A DNA stretch of 64,000 bases from Novosphingobium panipatense (GCF_002149965.1 NZ_MSQB01000001.1:1-64000), one strand, 5' to 3'. Counted from the first letter of the stretch, positions 16,576 to 26,017 are shown. Made by a program: numbers and translations. Notes: generated from the sequence alone by a model not told the origin.

Positions 16576-19464
16576 ATGGCCAGCCTGTTTACCGTAGCGT
16601 CGCCCGGATCGGAGCCGATGAGCGAGCGAATCCGCCGCTTCGACTGGGGTGGAACCGCGCTTGGCGAACGGCAGGACTGGCCGGTGTCCCTGCGGACGGC
16701 GGTTGACATGGCCACTGCTTCGCATTTCGCCATGTTCGTGGCGTGGGGTGACGAGCATACCTTCCTCTACAACGATGCCTACGCGCCGTTTCTGGGCGCA
16801 CGGCACCCTGCAGCGCTCGGCAAGCCGATGCGGGAGGTCTGGCCCGAAATCTGGGACGAACTCGAACCCCTCATCGATCGTACGCGCGCCGGGGAGACGA
16901 TATCGGTAGAGGACATGCATCTCGTCATGACGCGCAATGGCGCGGACGAGGATACCTGGTGGACCTTCTGCTACAGCCCCTTGCGAGACGACGCCGGGGA
17001 AATCGGCGGCGTTCTCGACATCGCGGTGGACACCACGCAGAAATTCATCGATTCCCGAAGGATCGCCCTCGAAGGCGAGAAGCGGGCGGAGAGCGAAAGC
17101 CGCTTCGGTGCTCTGGTCGAGGCTACGTCGGATGCGATCTATCGGATGAGCGCCGACTGGCAGGAAATGCACCAGCTCGATGGTCGCGGTTTCCTGCTCG
17201 ACACGCTGGAATCGCGGCGATCCTGGATCGATGTCTACCTGCCCGAAGACGAACGCGCGGTCGTGCTCGCAGCCATAGACGAAGCCGTTCGCACCAAGTC
17301 GCCGTTCATTCTCGAACACCGCGTGGTGCAGGCGGATGGCGAGATCGGGTGGACCGCTTCGCATGCCGTGCCGATCCTCGATGCCGATGGCGGGATTCTC
17401 GAATGGTTCGGCACTGCCACGGATGTGACACAGGCGCACGAGGCCCGCGATGCCCTGGCCACCAGCCGGGAGAAGCTGGAACTGGCCACGCGTGCGGCCC
17501 GCCTTGGCCAGTTCGACTTCTGGCCGCAGGATGGCAGGCTGGAATGGGACGATCGTTGCCGCGAGCTGTTCGGGCTCAGTCCCGGTGCTGCGGTAACTTA
17601 TGAAAGCGCCTATCTTGCAGGGCTTCACCCTGATGACCGCGAGAACGCGGATGAGGCGGTGCGGATTGCGCTTGATCCGCAGGGAACGGGGATCTTCGAT
17701 ACCGAATACAGGACGATCGGCATCGAGGACGGCATCGAGCGCCATGTCCATGCCCAGGGGCTTGCCTTTTTCAAGGACGGCCGGCCCATCCGCCTGATCG
17801 GTACGGTGCAGGATGTCACGGCGGATCGCGCCCGGCAAACGGCTTTGCGCGAAGTGGAGGAACGCCTGAGACTGGCGGGCCGCGCCACCAATGATGCCGT
17901 ATGGGACTGGGATTTTCGCCATAATCACGTCACCTGGAACGACGCGCTGCGGGATATCTACCTGCACGAACCGGAGGCCGTCGCGCCTACCGGCGAATGG
18001 TGGCTCGAACATATCCACCCGGAGGACCGCCAGCGCGTGGACGACAGCATCCACGCCGTGATCGACGGTTCCGGTACGGACTGGAGCGACGAATATCGTT
18101 TTCGCCGGGCAGACGGCCGTTACGCCGATGTTCTCGATCGCGGCTATGTCCTGCGCGACATGGCGGGAACACCGCTGCGCATGGTGGGCGCGATGCTCGA
18201 CGTATCCGATCGCAAGGCCATCGAGCGGCAGCTGGAAAGCGATCGGCAGCGGTTGACCGAGGAAGTGCAAGTGACCACCGCGGAACGGGACAAGGCAGAG
18301 GAAGCCTTGCGCCAGTCGCAGAAGATGGAGGCCGTGGGGCAGCTGACCGGCGGCCTCGCGCATGACTTCAACAACCTGCTGACCGGCATCTCCGGCGCGC
18401 TGGAAATGATGCAGGTGCGGATCGCCCAGGGCCGCGTTGCGGAAATCGACAAGTATTCGGTGGCCGCGCAAGGCGCCGTGCGCCGCGCTGCCGCGCTCAC
18501 GCATCGATTGCTGGCATTTTCCCGAAGACAGACGCTCGATCCCAAGCCTACCAGCGTGAACCGGCTCATATTCGACCTGGAAGAACTGGTCAGGCGCACG
18601 GTCGGCCCGCAGATCGAGGTGGAGACCGTCGGCAAGGCCGGGCTCTGGATGACGCTCGTCGATCCCAACCAGCTTGAAAACGCCTTGCTGAACTTGTGCA
18701 TCAATGCGCGAGATGCCATGCCGGACGGCGGGCGCATCACCATCGAGACGGCGAACAGGTGGCTCGATCACGCCGCTTCGCGTGAACGCGACCTGGAGCC
18801 GGGGCAGTACATATCCATTAGCGTTACCGATACGGGAAGCGGCATGTCGCCCGAGGTAATCTCGCGCGCTTTCGACCCATTCTTCACCACCAAGCCCATC
18901 GGCGAGGGAACCGGCCTCGGCCTGTCGATGATCTACGGGTTCGCCCGCCAGTCGGGCGGACATGTGCGCATCCAGAGTGAAGTGGGCATGGGAACGACCA
19001 TGTCCATCTACCTCCCGAGATACCTCGCCGATGAAGATTGCCGGGAAGGTGCCACCGACGCGGCGCTCGTCGCCGGGCTCGAGCATATGGCGGAGGCGAG
19101 GACCGGGCGCGTCATGGTCGTCGACGATGAACCCACGGTCCGCATGCTGGTTGCCGAAGTCGCGCAGGAGCTGGGCTACTCGGTAATGGAGGCGTTCGAC
19201 GGTCCCTCCGCCATGCGCCTGCTCCAGGTCGGTTCAGACCTGGATCTTCTCATTACCGATGTCGGCCTTCCCGGGGGCATGAACGGACGGCAGGTCGCGG
19301 ACGCGGCGCTGGCCCTGATGCCGGACCTGAATGTGCTTTTCATCACCGGTTATGCCGAGAACGCCGTCATCGGAAACGGGCAACTGGCCCCCAACATGGC
19401 GCTGATCACCAAGCCTTTCGCGATGGAGGCTCTCGCTCAGCGCATCCGTGAAATCATGGGATGA
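16576..19464 (+). CDS. Multi-PAS hybrid sensor histidine kinase with C-terminal receiver
   Basis: This protein of about 962 residues contains four PAS-like segments (roughly residues 30-180, 190-310, 320-440 and 450-570). A coiled linker leads to a HisKA domain (His596 in GGLAHDFNNLL) and an HATPase_c domain with N, G1 and G2 boxes (NLCINARDAMPDGG, DTGSGMS, GEGTGLGLS). A receiver domain at the C-terminus has a phospho-acceptor Asp895 in LITDVGLPGG. No transmembrane segment is evident, so it is probably a soluble cytoplasmic sensor. It passes phosphate His to Asp within itself or to a distant partner; no separate regulator gene is adjacent. No strong ribosome site marks the start: ATG 16576 is used, while ATG 16618 (after GGATCGGAG) is a good alternative. 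The signal sensed is unknown. Confidence 0.9.
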   Translation: MASLFTVASPGSEPMSERIRRFDWGGTALGERQDWPVSLRTAVDMATASHFAMFVAWGDEHTFLYNDAYAPFLGARHPAALGKPMREVWPEIWDELEPLIDRTRAGETISVEDMHLVMTRNGADEDTWWTFCYSPLRDDAGEIGGVLDIAVDTTQKFIDSRRIALEGEKRAESESRFGALVEATSDAIYRMSADWQEMHQLDGRGFLLDTLESRRSWIDVYLPEDERAVVLAAIDEAVRTKSPFILEHRVVQADGEIGWTASHAVPILDADGGILEWFGTATDVTQAHEARDALATSREKLELATRAARLGQFDFWPQDGRLEWDDRCRELFGLSPGAAVTYESAYLAGLHPDDRENADEAVRIALDPQGTGIFDTEYRTIGIEDGIERHVHAQGLAFFKDGRPIRLIGTVQDVTADRARQTALREVEERLRLAGRATNDAVWDWDFRHNHVTWNDALRDIYLHEPEAVAPTGEWWLEHIHPEDRQRVDDSIHAVIDGSGTDWSDEYRFRRADGRYADVLDRGYVLRDMAGTPLRMVGAMLDVSDRKAIERQLESDRQRLTEEVQVTTAERDKAEEALRQSQKMEAVGQLTGGLAHDFNNLLTGISGALEMMQVRIAQGRVAEIDKYSVAAQGAVRRAAALTHRLLAFSRRQTLDPKPTSVNRLIFDLEELVRRTVGPQIEVETVGKAGLWMTLVDPNQLENALLNLCINARDAMPDGGRITIETANRWLDHAASRERDLEPGQYISISVTDTGSGMSPEVISRAFDPFFTTKPIGEGTGLGLSMIYGFARQSGGHVRIQSEVGMGTTMSIYLPRYLADEDCREGATDAALVAGLEHMAEARTGRVMVVDDEPTVRMLVAEVAQELGYSVMEAFDGPSAMRLLQVGSDLDLLITDVGLPGGMNGRQVADAALALMPDLNVLFITGYAENAVIGNGQLAPNMALITKPFAMEALAQRIREIMG

Positions 19465-19495
19465 TGCGGCTTTCGCGAACCCGGCTTCAGAGGCT

Positions 19496-19660
19496 GTTTG
19501 AAAATTCGCGAAACGCGAATTTTGCGGCACCAGCCCATTTTGACTCAGGCGCCCCCACCCTACCACCCAACGGTATTATCCTGCGGGTGGTAGGGTGGGG
19601 GCGCCTAAGAGACTTGGGGCTGGTGCCGCAAGAAAATGCCCGAATGGGCATTTTTCAAAC
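19496..19660. repeat. Multi-hairpin intergenic repeat element, copy A
   Basis: This fills the gap between the convergent kinase and receptor genes. Stem 1: 19501-19510 with 19514-19523 (10 bp). Stem 2: 19522-19536 with 19617-19631 (15 bp), enclosing stem 3: 19547-19568 with 19585-19606 (22 bp, perfect). Stem 4: 19633-19641 with 19646-19654, followed by a U-run. An outer 9-bp pair (19496-19504 with 19652-19660) closes the element. The stem-3 loop contains GGTATTATCCTG. A second copy with the same plan is at 63344-63489. It probably acts as a bidirectional terminator but is far larger than needed for that. Confidence 0.85.
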
Positions 19661-19675
19661 GGGCTCTCAGCGGAT

Positions 19676-21976
19676 TCAATATTTCACGCCAAATGAAACA
19701 CCCCAGGTTGCGGGTCCGGCCCAGACGCTACCGATGCCGAGCGACGCATAGTTCACGGCCGAGCGATAACGATGGTCGGTCACGTTCTCGCCGAAGATCG
19801 CCAATGTGAACTTCTCGCGCGCGTCGGTCCATTCGGCCCGCAACCCGAGCAAGGCGTAATCGCCTTGCCTGAACTGTTCCGCAATGCCGAAGTAGAACGC
19901 GGACGTGTAATAGAGATTGCCGGAAAGATTGAGCCGCCCCTTGGCCACGTCGATGCCGTAGGACGCGGCAAGGCTGGCCGTGAATGCCGGTGAGCGCTGC
20001 ATTTCGAACCCGCTGGCGTCGGTCGTCGTCTCGACCAGCGAACCGGGACCAAGACCGCCGAGGCTGGTCGGTACGCAGGCCACGGGCGAACTGCCGAACA
20101 CTGCCCCCGGATCGCAGAACTGGTAGAACGGGGCGTTGGGGAACTTCTTGTAGCGCGCATGCGTCCAGGCCGCGCCGGCGGAAAACGTCAGGTCCGACGT
20201 CACTTTGGCGCTGACTTGGCCTTCGATGCCGTAGATCTCGGAACTGGCGGCATTGGTGATTCGCGCGGTGCCCGCCTGGAAGCTGGAGACCTGGAGGTTC
20301 TTGTAATCGTAATAGAACCCGGACAGTTCCGCCGAAATACCGCCTTGCGCGTATTTGTAGCCCAGTTCGTAGGCATTGATCGTTTCCGGTTTCACCGGAC
20401 GATAGGAATAGCCGCCGACATTGAGCAGGCCCGCCTTGTAACCCTGCGTGAAGGAGGCATAGAGGCTCATCTCCTCGGTCGGCTTGTAGCGGATCACGAA
20501 GCGCGGCGTCACCCGGTCGTTGGTGAGGTTGGGCACGTCATAGCGGGTGTAGAGCGGCACGTTGGCGGGGAAAGGCACCGGATTGCCATTGGCATCTTCG
20601 TATACCGATGCCGTCAGGGCCCTCTGGAAATGGGCATCGCTCACCCAGTCGTGGCTGTAGCGGGCGCCCGCGGTCACGAAAAACTGCGGTGTGATCTCGT
20701 AAGTCGCATCGGCGAAGACAGCGATGGACTGGGTCAGCGTACCGGATTCGCCGTTGCGTACGAACGGTGCGGTACCGAGCTTGGCGTCGGTGGGCCAGGT
20801 GTCCCGGTTGCGGAAGTAGTAGACGCCCGTGGTCCATTGCAGCGGAGAGCCGGCCTTGGAATTCAGCAGCAGTTCCTGGGTGAAGGTTTCGCTGTTGGAT
20901 CCGATGCCGATGGTGAAGATCGGCAGCGCGGTTGCGTCCAGATCCTGAACGCTCTTTACCCGCTCGTTGCGATACTGGGTGTAGGATGTGAGGTTTGCAA
21001 AGCCGAGATCGGCCTTGATCGTGCCCTGTACGATGTCCGAATTGCTTGTGGCACCGATATGGTCACCCGGTTGCAGGGCCACCTCGTCGGGCTTCGTGGC
21101 GTAGAAGCCGGTAGGCGTGTACTGGTAGACCCAGCGCGTGCCTTCCTCGTCAACGAAAGCATTATGCATCAGCGCCGAGGGATCGTCGGTTTTCGAATGG
21201 ACGTAGCGCAGCAGGAAGCTGACATCGGGTGAAACATCCACCTTCAGCCCGGTGCGCACCGACCAGCGGTTGTACTTGCCGACCTTGTCGTTGTCGTCGA
21301 TGATATTGGTCTGGAAACTGTCGCTGCGGCGATAAAGCCCCTCTACGTCGAAAGCCACGCCCGGCGCGATGCCGGAAGTGGCGTATCCCTGCACCTCCAC
21401 GGTATTGAACCGGCCATAGCCAATGCGCATTTCGCCGCCTGGCGTTTCGCTGGGGTCGGCGGTGGTCACGAGAATCGCGCCGCCGGTGGTATTGCGTCCG
21501 AACAGCGTCCCCTGCGGCCCTTTCAGGACTTCGACCGACTGGACTTTCATGAGCTGGAAGTCGGTTGCAGCGGCGCTGGGCGAGAAGAAGCCGTCGACAT
21601 AAGTGGCGACGTTGGGGCCGCCGCCAGACGTCGCGATCGCGGTGCCGACGCCGCGAATGGTAGGCTGCGTGTAGACGCCCGATTTATCGAAGCGAAGCGC
21701 GGGAACGACTTTCGACAGATCGGAAAGCTGACGGACACCGGCATCGGTCAGGGCCTGATCGCTGACCGAAGTGATCGTGATCGGCACGTCCAGCGAGCGT
21801 TCGGACCGGCGCTGGGCGGTAACATATATAACGGAGTCGGCCGTTTGAGGTTCGGACGTCTGCGCATCGACAGTCTGGGGCACGCCTGCGGTTTCCTGTG
21901 CGGCCGCATCATGCGCCAGGAATGCAGCGGCCAGTACTGCCGTGGAAGAGGCGTGACGCCAGAAATCGATAGACAT
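19676..21976 (-). CDS. TonB-dependent outer-membrane receptor
   Basis: This 766-residue protein has a signal peptide after MSIDFWRHASST. A short linker leads to the plug (VPITITSVSDQALTDAGV, LKGPQGTLFGRNTTGGAI), and a 22-strand-type barrel ends in a terminal aromatic residue (SFGVKY). GGGAGGGAAC precedes ATG 21976, so in-frame upstream codons are not used. The plug resembles the broad family that sphingomonads use for aromatics, terpenoids and glycans, so the ligand cannot be named. It is divergent from an exported amidohydrolase, a pairing that suggests uptake and hydrolysis of the same substrate. It lacks the LacI-type operator and is therefore not clearly part of the xyloglucan regulon. 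Confidence 0.88.
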   Translation of the reverse strand: MSIDFWRHASSTAVLAAAFLAHDAAAQETAGVPQTVDAQTSEPQTADSVIYVTAQRRSERSLDVPITITSVSDQALTDAGVRQLSDLSKVVPALRFDKSGVYTQPTIRGVGTAIATSGGGPNVATYVDGFFSPSAAATDFQLMKVQSVEVLKGPQGTLFGRNTTGGAILVTTADPSETPGGEMRIGYGRFNTVEVQGYATSGIAPGVAFDVEGLYRRSDSFQTNIIDDNDKVGKYNRWSVRTGLKVDVSPDVSFLLRYVHSKTDDPSALMHNAFVDEEGTRWVYQYTPTGFYATKPDEVALQPGDHIGATSNSDIVQGTIKADLGFANLTSYTQYRNERVKSVQDLDATALPIFTIGIGSNSETFTQELLLNSKAGSPLQWTTGVYYFRNRDTWPTDAKLGTAPFVRNGESGTLTQSIAVFADATYEITPQFFVTAGARYSHDWVSDAHFQRALTASVYEDANGNPVPFPANVPLYTRYDVPNLTNDRVTPRFVIRYKPTEEMSLYASFTQGYKAGLLNVGGYSYRPVKPETINAYELGYKYAQGGISAELSGFYYDYKNLQVSSFQAGTARITNAASSEIYGIEGQVSAKVTSDLTFSAGAAWTHARYKKFPNAPFYQFCDPGAVFGSSPVACVPTSLGGLGPGSLVETTTDASGFEMQRSPAFTASLAASYGIDVAKGRLNLSGNLYYTSAFYFGIAEQFRQGDYALLGLRAEWTDAREKFTLAIFGENVTDHRYRSAVNYASLGIGSVWAGPATWGVSFGVKY

Positions 21977-22173
21977 TGTTCCCTCCCGTTGTTCGCCCGC
22001 CCGATTCTGCGATCGGATGCTGAACTGCTGTTTCACATTACATCGACGGAGGGCAAAGTTTGGTGGCGGTCATATCGTCATGGCGCTTTTGAAGAGGCGG
22101 CTTGGTCTCTTGCGCGGATCGTCAAGTTGGTCTTCCATTGTGGACGGACCGCAGCGGTCGATGGGGGATATGC

Positions 22174-23406
22174 ATGAAAAGGCTGGCATTGGTTGCGGCA
22201 TGTCTTGCCGCCTTCGGTGTGGGTAAACCGGCTGCTGCGGACGATTTGCCGGGCCGGGACTTCGCGATCGTTGGAGCGCGCGTCTATGCCGATCCGGCGG
22301 CGGCAGCGCTCGATGACGGCCTCGTGATCGTGCGCAACGGCCGGATCTCCGCGGTGGGAACGTCTGAAAAACTGGCCATCCCGCCAGGCATGAAGGTCAT
22401 TTCCGGCAAGGGGCGCACGCTCGTTGCAGGCTTCTGGAACAGTCATGTTCACCTGATGACGCACGATCTGTTGCACCCGGAGGCAGCGGATCCGCTCAAG
22501 CTGGAAGCGGGGCTGCGCGACATGTTCACGCGGTGGGGCTTCACCACCGTGTTCGATCTCACCTCCACCACCGCCAGCGCCGTGACGCTGCGGCAGATGA
22601 TCGCGAAGCGGGCCCTGCTGGGGCCGCAGATACTGACGGTAGGCGATCCTTTCTTTCCGAAGGACGGAATGCCGATTTACGCGCGGCCGATCTACGAGGC
22701 GGAGCATATCGCAAGCCCTGAAATCCGCACGACCTCGGAAGCCGTGACGCGGCTGGATCGGCAGGCGCAGGCGGGTGTGAATGGGGTCAAACTGTTCACG
22801 GGTGCGATTCTCGGGGCCGAGGACGTTATGGTCATGCCCGCCGATCAGATCGGCGCGCTGGTGGCCGAAGCGCATCGCCATCACCTGCCGGTCTTCGCCC
22901 ATCCCACCAATCGCGAAGGCATGGCCGCTGCGGTGGAAAACGGCGTGGACGTCCTTGCCCATGCCACGCCGATCGCCGGGGATTGGGATGCGGCGCAAGT
23001 GCGCAAGTTGATCGACGCCGATGTCGCATTGGTGCCGACGATGATGCTGTTCGAAGTCTATCCGGCGGAAAGCACGCCGGTTTCCACGGTCGTGCAGCAG
23101 GTCCGGGCGCTGAGCGCAGCAGGGGGAGACGTGCTTTTCGGCACCGATGCCGGTTTCATGGATGTGTTCGATCCGAGTGCGGAATACCGCCTTATGGCGC
23201 AGGCGATGGACTGGCGCCACGTATTGGCGGCGCTCACCCTGACCCCTGCGCGACGTTTCGGTCAATCCGGTGAACGTGGCCGGATCGAACCGGGGCTGGC
23301 GGCCGACATGGTGCTGCTGGATGGAGATCCCGCCGCAGACTTGGCTGCCTTCGCAAAAGTGGCGATGACGTTCCGTGCGGGCGAAGTACTGTACCGTAAG
23401 GATTGA
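22174..23406 (+). CDS. Exported metal-dependent amidohydrolase (imidazolonepropionase/dipeptidase-like)
   Basis: This 410-residue protein has a signal peptide (MKRLALVAACLAAFGVGKPAAA). The amidohydrolase superfamily metal ligands are visible: HVH in WNSHVHLMTH, a Lys in GVKLFTG that may be carboxylated, His in VFAHPTNREG, His in VLAHATPIAG, and Asp in LFGTDAGF. The small beta-sandwich is formed by both ends (VRNGRISAVGT, GLAADMVLLDGDP). Relatives include Xaa-Pro and Xaa-Arg dipeptidases and other exported cyclic-amide hydrolases. GGGGGA precedes ATG 22174. It is divergent from the TonB receptor across a 197-bp gap in which I saw no clear operator. The substrate is unknown. Confidence 0.85.
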   Translation: MKRLALVAACLAAFGVGKPAAADDLPGRDFAIVGARVYADPAAAALDDGLVIVRNGRISAVGTSEKLAIPPGMKVISGKGRTLVAGFWNSHVHLMTHDLLHPEAADPLKLEAGLRDMFTRWGFTTVFDLTSTTASAVTLRQMIAKRALLGPQILTVGDPFFPKDGMPIYARPIYEAEHIASPEIRTTSEAVTRLDRQAQAGVNGVKLFTGAILGAEDVMVMPADQIGALVAEAHRHHLPVFAHPTNREGMAAAVENGVDVLAHATPIAGDWDAAQVRKLIDADVALVPTMMLFEVYPAESTPVSTVVQQVRALSAAGGDVLFGTDAGFMDVFDPSAEYRLMAQAMDWRHVLAALTLTPARRFGQSGERGRIEPGLAADMVLLDGDPAADLAAFAKVAMTFRAGEVLYRKD

Positions 23407-23433
23407 GGGCGTTTCAAAGATTGTGGCCATGGG

Positions 23434-23477
23434 AGAGGCCGATGCATCAACCTATAGGGGAAGCGGCATCGGCCTCT
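23434..23477. terminator. Bidirectional terminator hairpin
   Basis: A perfect 12-bp stem (AGAGGCCGATGC, 23434-23445, with 23466-23477) lies between the convergent amidohydrolase and alpha/beta-hydrolase genes. Confidence 0.6.
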
Positions 23478-23482
23478 GCGTC

Positions 23483-24271
23483 TTATAAGGCCTTGGCCGC
23501 GCGCTCGATGAGTTCCGCCACGTGGGCCGGGTGCGAAACCATGACGACATGGGAGGCGCCCTTCACCACCAGCGTTTCGCGTGCGCCGGCCCGCTGGGCC
23601 ATGAATTTCATGGCCGCCGGGGGGATATTGCGGTCGGCATCGCCATAGACGAACCACGAAGGCACATGCTTCCAGGCCGGGGCGGTCGAGGGTTCCGACA
23701 GGGCGGCCTCCGCGACCGGGCGCTGTCCGGCGGCCATGAGCCGCGCCTGCGCTTCCGGCACGTCGGCGGCGAACTGGGCGGGGAAGCGGTCCTGCCGGAT
23801 GTAGAGGTCGTTTCCGCCACCGGCGAGCGGCACGGGCGGCGCCAGCGTTGGTGCCAGGGTGCTGCCGGGGAACTTGCCGGTCAGCCCCAGCGCGGTCTCG
23901 CCCGCCTCGGGGGCGAAAGCGGCGACATAGACCAGCGCCTTGACGTTGGGCGCGCCCTCGGCCGCCTCGCTGATCACCGATCCGCCGTAGGAATGGCCGA
24001 CCAGTACCACCGGGCCGGCGATGCCCTTCACCACGTCGGCCACGACATCGGCGTCGGCGCGGACGCCGCGCAAATTGTCCGGGGCGGCGACGACGCGGTA
24101 GCCGTCATGCTGGAGCGCGGCGATCACGCCGTTCCAGCTCGAGGAATCCGCAAAAGCGCCGTGGACGAGCACGACGGTGCGCTTTTCCTGCGCCTCTGCG
24201 GCAGGCGCGAGAAAACCGGCGGCAATGGGGGTAAGGGCGACAAGGCTGGCCGCGATGAGCGTTTTCTTCAT
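23483..24271 (-). CDS. Secreted alpha/beta-hydrolase
   Basis: This 262-residue protein has a signal peptide (MKKTLIAASLVALTPIAAG) and a compact alpha/beta-hydrolase fold. The nucleophile is Ser94 in VGHSYGGS, the oxyanion region is LVHGAFADSSSW, the acid is near FVYGDADRNIP, and the catalytic His is in GASHVVMVSHP. It resembles the salicylate-esterase/hydroxynitrile-lyase-like group of small esterases common beside stress genes. It is third in a minus-strand operon after the epoxide hydrolase and Ohr, so a role in clearing reactive or xenobiotic esters is plausible. The substrate is unknown. Confidence 0.83.
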   Translation of the reverse strand: MKKTLIAASLVALTPIAAGFLAPAAEAQEKRTVVLVHGAFADSSSWNGVIAALQHDGYRVVAAPDNLRGVRADADVVADVVKGIAGPVVLVGHSYGGSVISEAAEGAPNVKALVYVAAFAPEAGETALGLTGKFPGSTLAPTLAPPVPLAGGGNDLYIRQDRFPAQFAADVPEAQARLMAAGQRPVAEAALSEPSTAPAWKHVPSWFVYGDADRNIPPAAMKFMAQRAGARETLVVKGASHVVMVSHPAHVAELIERAAKAL

Positions 24272-24286
24272 GGGATGTGCTCCAGT

Positions 24287-24700
24287 TCAGACGAGCGCGA
24301 CGACCGTGTCGATGTTGCCCTTCACCGCCTTCGAATAAGGGCAGGTGCGATGGGCGGCCTCGATGATCTGGCGGGCAATGTCCGCATCGAGGCCGGGAAC
24401 GTGGACGTCGAGGCGGGCGGCGAGCGCATAGCCGTCTTCGCCCAGGCGCAGTTCCACCTGGGCATCGATCGCGAGGGCATCGGGCAGGTCCACGCCGCGC
24501 GCCTTCGCGGCGATCGCCATCGCCCCTTCGAAGCAGGCGGACCAACCGGCGGCGAACAGTTGCTCCGGGTTGGTGCCCGCGCCGGACGTTCCGGGCGTGG
24601 AAAGCTTCACGTCGAGGCGTCCATCGGAACTGCGGGCGGCGCCTTCGCGGCCTCCGGTCACGAGGACATGGGCGGTGTACAGGGTCTTGCTGTCGGACAT
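24287..24700 (-). CDS. ohr: Organic hydroperoxide resistance protein (Ohr/OsmC family)
   Basis: This 137-residue protein matches the length and layout of Ohr. The two redox cysteines are Cys56 in GWSACFEGA and Cys120 in HRTCPYSKA, the second in a characteristic Ohr context; the family start (LYTAHVLVTGGREG) is also typical. Ohr reduces organic and fatty-acid hydroperoxides using lipoylated proteins as electron donors. It lies between an epoxide hydrolase and an esterase on the minus strand with short gaps (15 and 21 bp). No adjacent ohrR is present. GGAGACC precedes the ATG. Confidence 0.93.
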   Translation of the reverse strand: MSDSKTLYTAHVLVTGGREGAARSSDGRLDVKLSTPGTSGAGTNPEQLFAAGWSACFEGAMAIAAKARGVDLPDALAIDAQVELRLGEDGYALAARLDVHVPGLDADIARQIIEAAHRTCPYSKAVKGNIDTVVALV

Positions 24701-24721
24701 GGCAGGTCTCCTTGAAAGAAA

Positions 24722-26017
24722 TCAGCGCAGGGAACGGAAGGCGGCGCGCACTTCCTGCGCGAAAAGCGTGGGCTGCTCCCAGGCGGCGAAGTGGCCGCCG
24801 CCTGTCGCCTCGTTGAAGTAGAAAAGGTTGGTGTAGCAGCGCTCCGCCCAAGTCCTGGGCGCGCGGAAGATCTCGCCGGGAAAGACGCTGACGGCGACGG
24901 GCAGGTCGATCACCCCGCGCGCATTGAAGTTGTTGCTGTGGTCCTCCCAGTAGATCCGCGCGGCGGAAGCGCCGGTGGCGGTGAGCCAGTAGAGCGAGAT
25001 GTCGTCGAGGATCGCATCGCGGCCCAGCACGCGCTCGGGCTGGCCGTCGCTCAGGGTCCACTGCGCGATCTTCTCGTACATCCAGGCCGCCATGCCGACG
25101 GGCGAGTCCACCAGCGAATAGCCGATGGTCTGGGGCCGCGTGTTCATCATCGCGGCATAGGCGGCATTGTCGCGGTAGAAGGCTTCCAACTGGTCGAAGG
25201 CGGCGCGTTCCCTGGGCGAAAGGCTGGCCGGGGCGGGATCTCCGGCGGCAAGGGTGCGGGCCACATCGGCAGGCACCACGGCGGGCATGTTGAGGTGGAT
25301 GCCCAGCAATCCCGGCACTTTCTGCAAGGCCATGCGCTGCGAGATCACCGAGCCGCAGTCTCCGCCCTGGCTGACATAACGGTCATAGCCGAGGCGCAGC
25401 ATCAGCGCCGACCAGGCCCGTCCGATCCGGTCCGAACCCCAGCCCGGCTCGGTCGGTCTGGCGGAGAAGCCGAAGCCGGGGATCGAGGGGATGACGAGGT
25501 GGAAGGCGTCCTCCGCCCGGCCGCCGTGGGCGGTGGGGTCGGTGAGCGGGGCGATCACGTTCAGGAACTCCAGCACAGAGCCCGGCCAGCCATGGGTCAG
25601 GATCATGGGCATGGCGTTTTCATGGCGGGAACGGACGTGGATGAAGTGGATGTCCAGCCCGTCGATCTCGGTCATGAACATAGGCAGGGCATTGAGCCGC
25701 GCTTCCACCTTGCGCCAGTCGTAGGCGCCGGCCCAGTACTGCATCAGCGGTTGCAGGGTCTGTCGGCGCACGCCCTGGCTGTCATCGCTGACCGGCTGCG
25801 GATCGGCCCAGCGGGTCTCGGCGATCCGGCGCTTCATGGCGGCGATCTCGGCGGCGGGAACGGCGATGCGGAAGGGCCGGACACTGCCCTGCGCCATGGC
25901 CGCGTGGGCTGCGGCGGGCATGGCGCCCGTCAGTCCCGCAGCCAAGCCTGCAAGTGCCGCGCCTTCTCCGATCCGTGCGACGAAGCCCCGCCGCGATGTG
26001 GAACAGTCTGCAAACAT
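24722..26017 (-). CDS. Epoxide hydrolase, apparently Tat-exported
   Basis: This 431-residue protein has a twin-arginine-like leader (TSRRGFVARIGEGAALAGLAAG). The epoxide hydrolase N-terminal cap (FRIAVPAAEIAAMKRRI, residues 49-65) and an alpha/beta-hydrolase core follow. HGWPG (142-146) supplies the oxyanion hole, Asp220 in SQGGDCGS is the nucleophile, and the His is in TGGGHFAAWEQP. These enzymes open epoxides to diols through an alkyl-enzyme ester. An exported form suggests action on epoxides in the periplasm. It is the first gene of the operon with ohr and an esterase, and is divergent from a thioredoxin-like gene. Confidence 0.88.
   Translation of the reverse strand: MFADCSTSRRGFVARIGEGAALAGLAAGLTGAMPAAAHAAMAQGSVRPFRIAVPAAEIAAMKRRIAETRWADPQPVSDDSQGVRRQTLQPLMQYWAGAYDWRKVEARLNALPMFMTEIDGLDIHFIHVRSRHENAMPMILTHGWPGSVLEFLNVIAPLTDPTAHGGRAEDAFHLVIPSIPGFGFSARPTEPGWGSDRIGRAWSALMLRLGYDRYVSQGGDCGSVISQRMALQKVPGLLGIHLNMPAVVPADVARTLAAGDPAPASLSPRERAAFDQLEAFYRDNAAYAAMMNTRPQTIGYSLVDSPVGMAAWMYEKIAQWTLSDGQPERVLGRDAILDDISLYWLTATGASAARIYWEDHSNNFNARGVIDLPVAVSVFPGEIFRAPRTWAERCYTNLFYFNEATGGGHFAAWEQPTLFAQEVRAAFRSLR

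Noticed and set aside
16504..19086. Open frame of 860 codons on the minus strand, opposite the histidine kinase
   Set aside because: It mirrors a clear kinase coding region, has no recognisable domain and is the usual antisense opening in GC-rich DNA.
19676..21976. TonB receptor as the xyloglucan transporter of the locus
   Set aside because: It lacks the LacI-type operator, is separated by a kinase and a terminator-like repeat, and is paired with an amidohydrolase.
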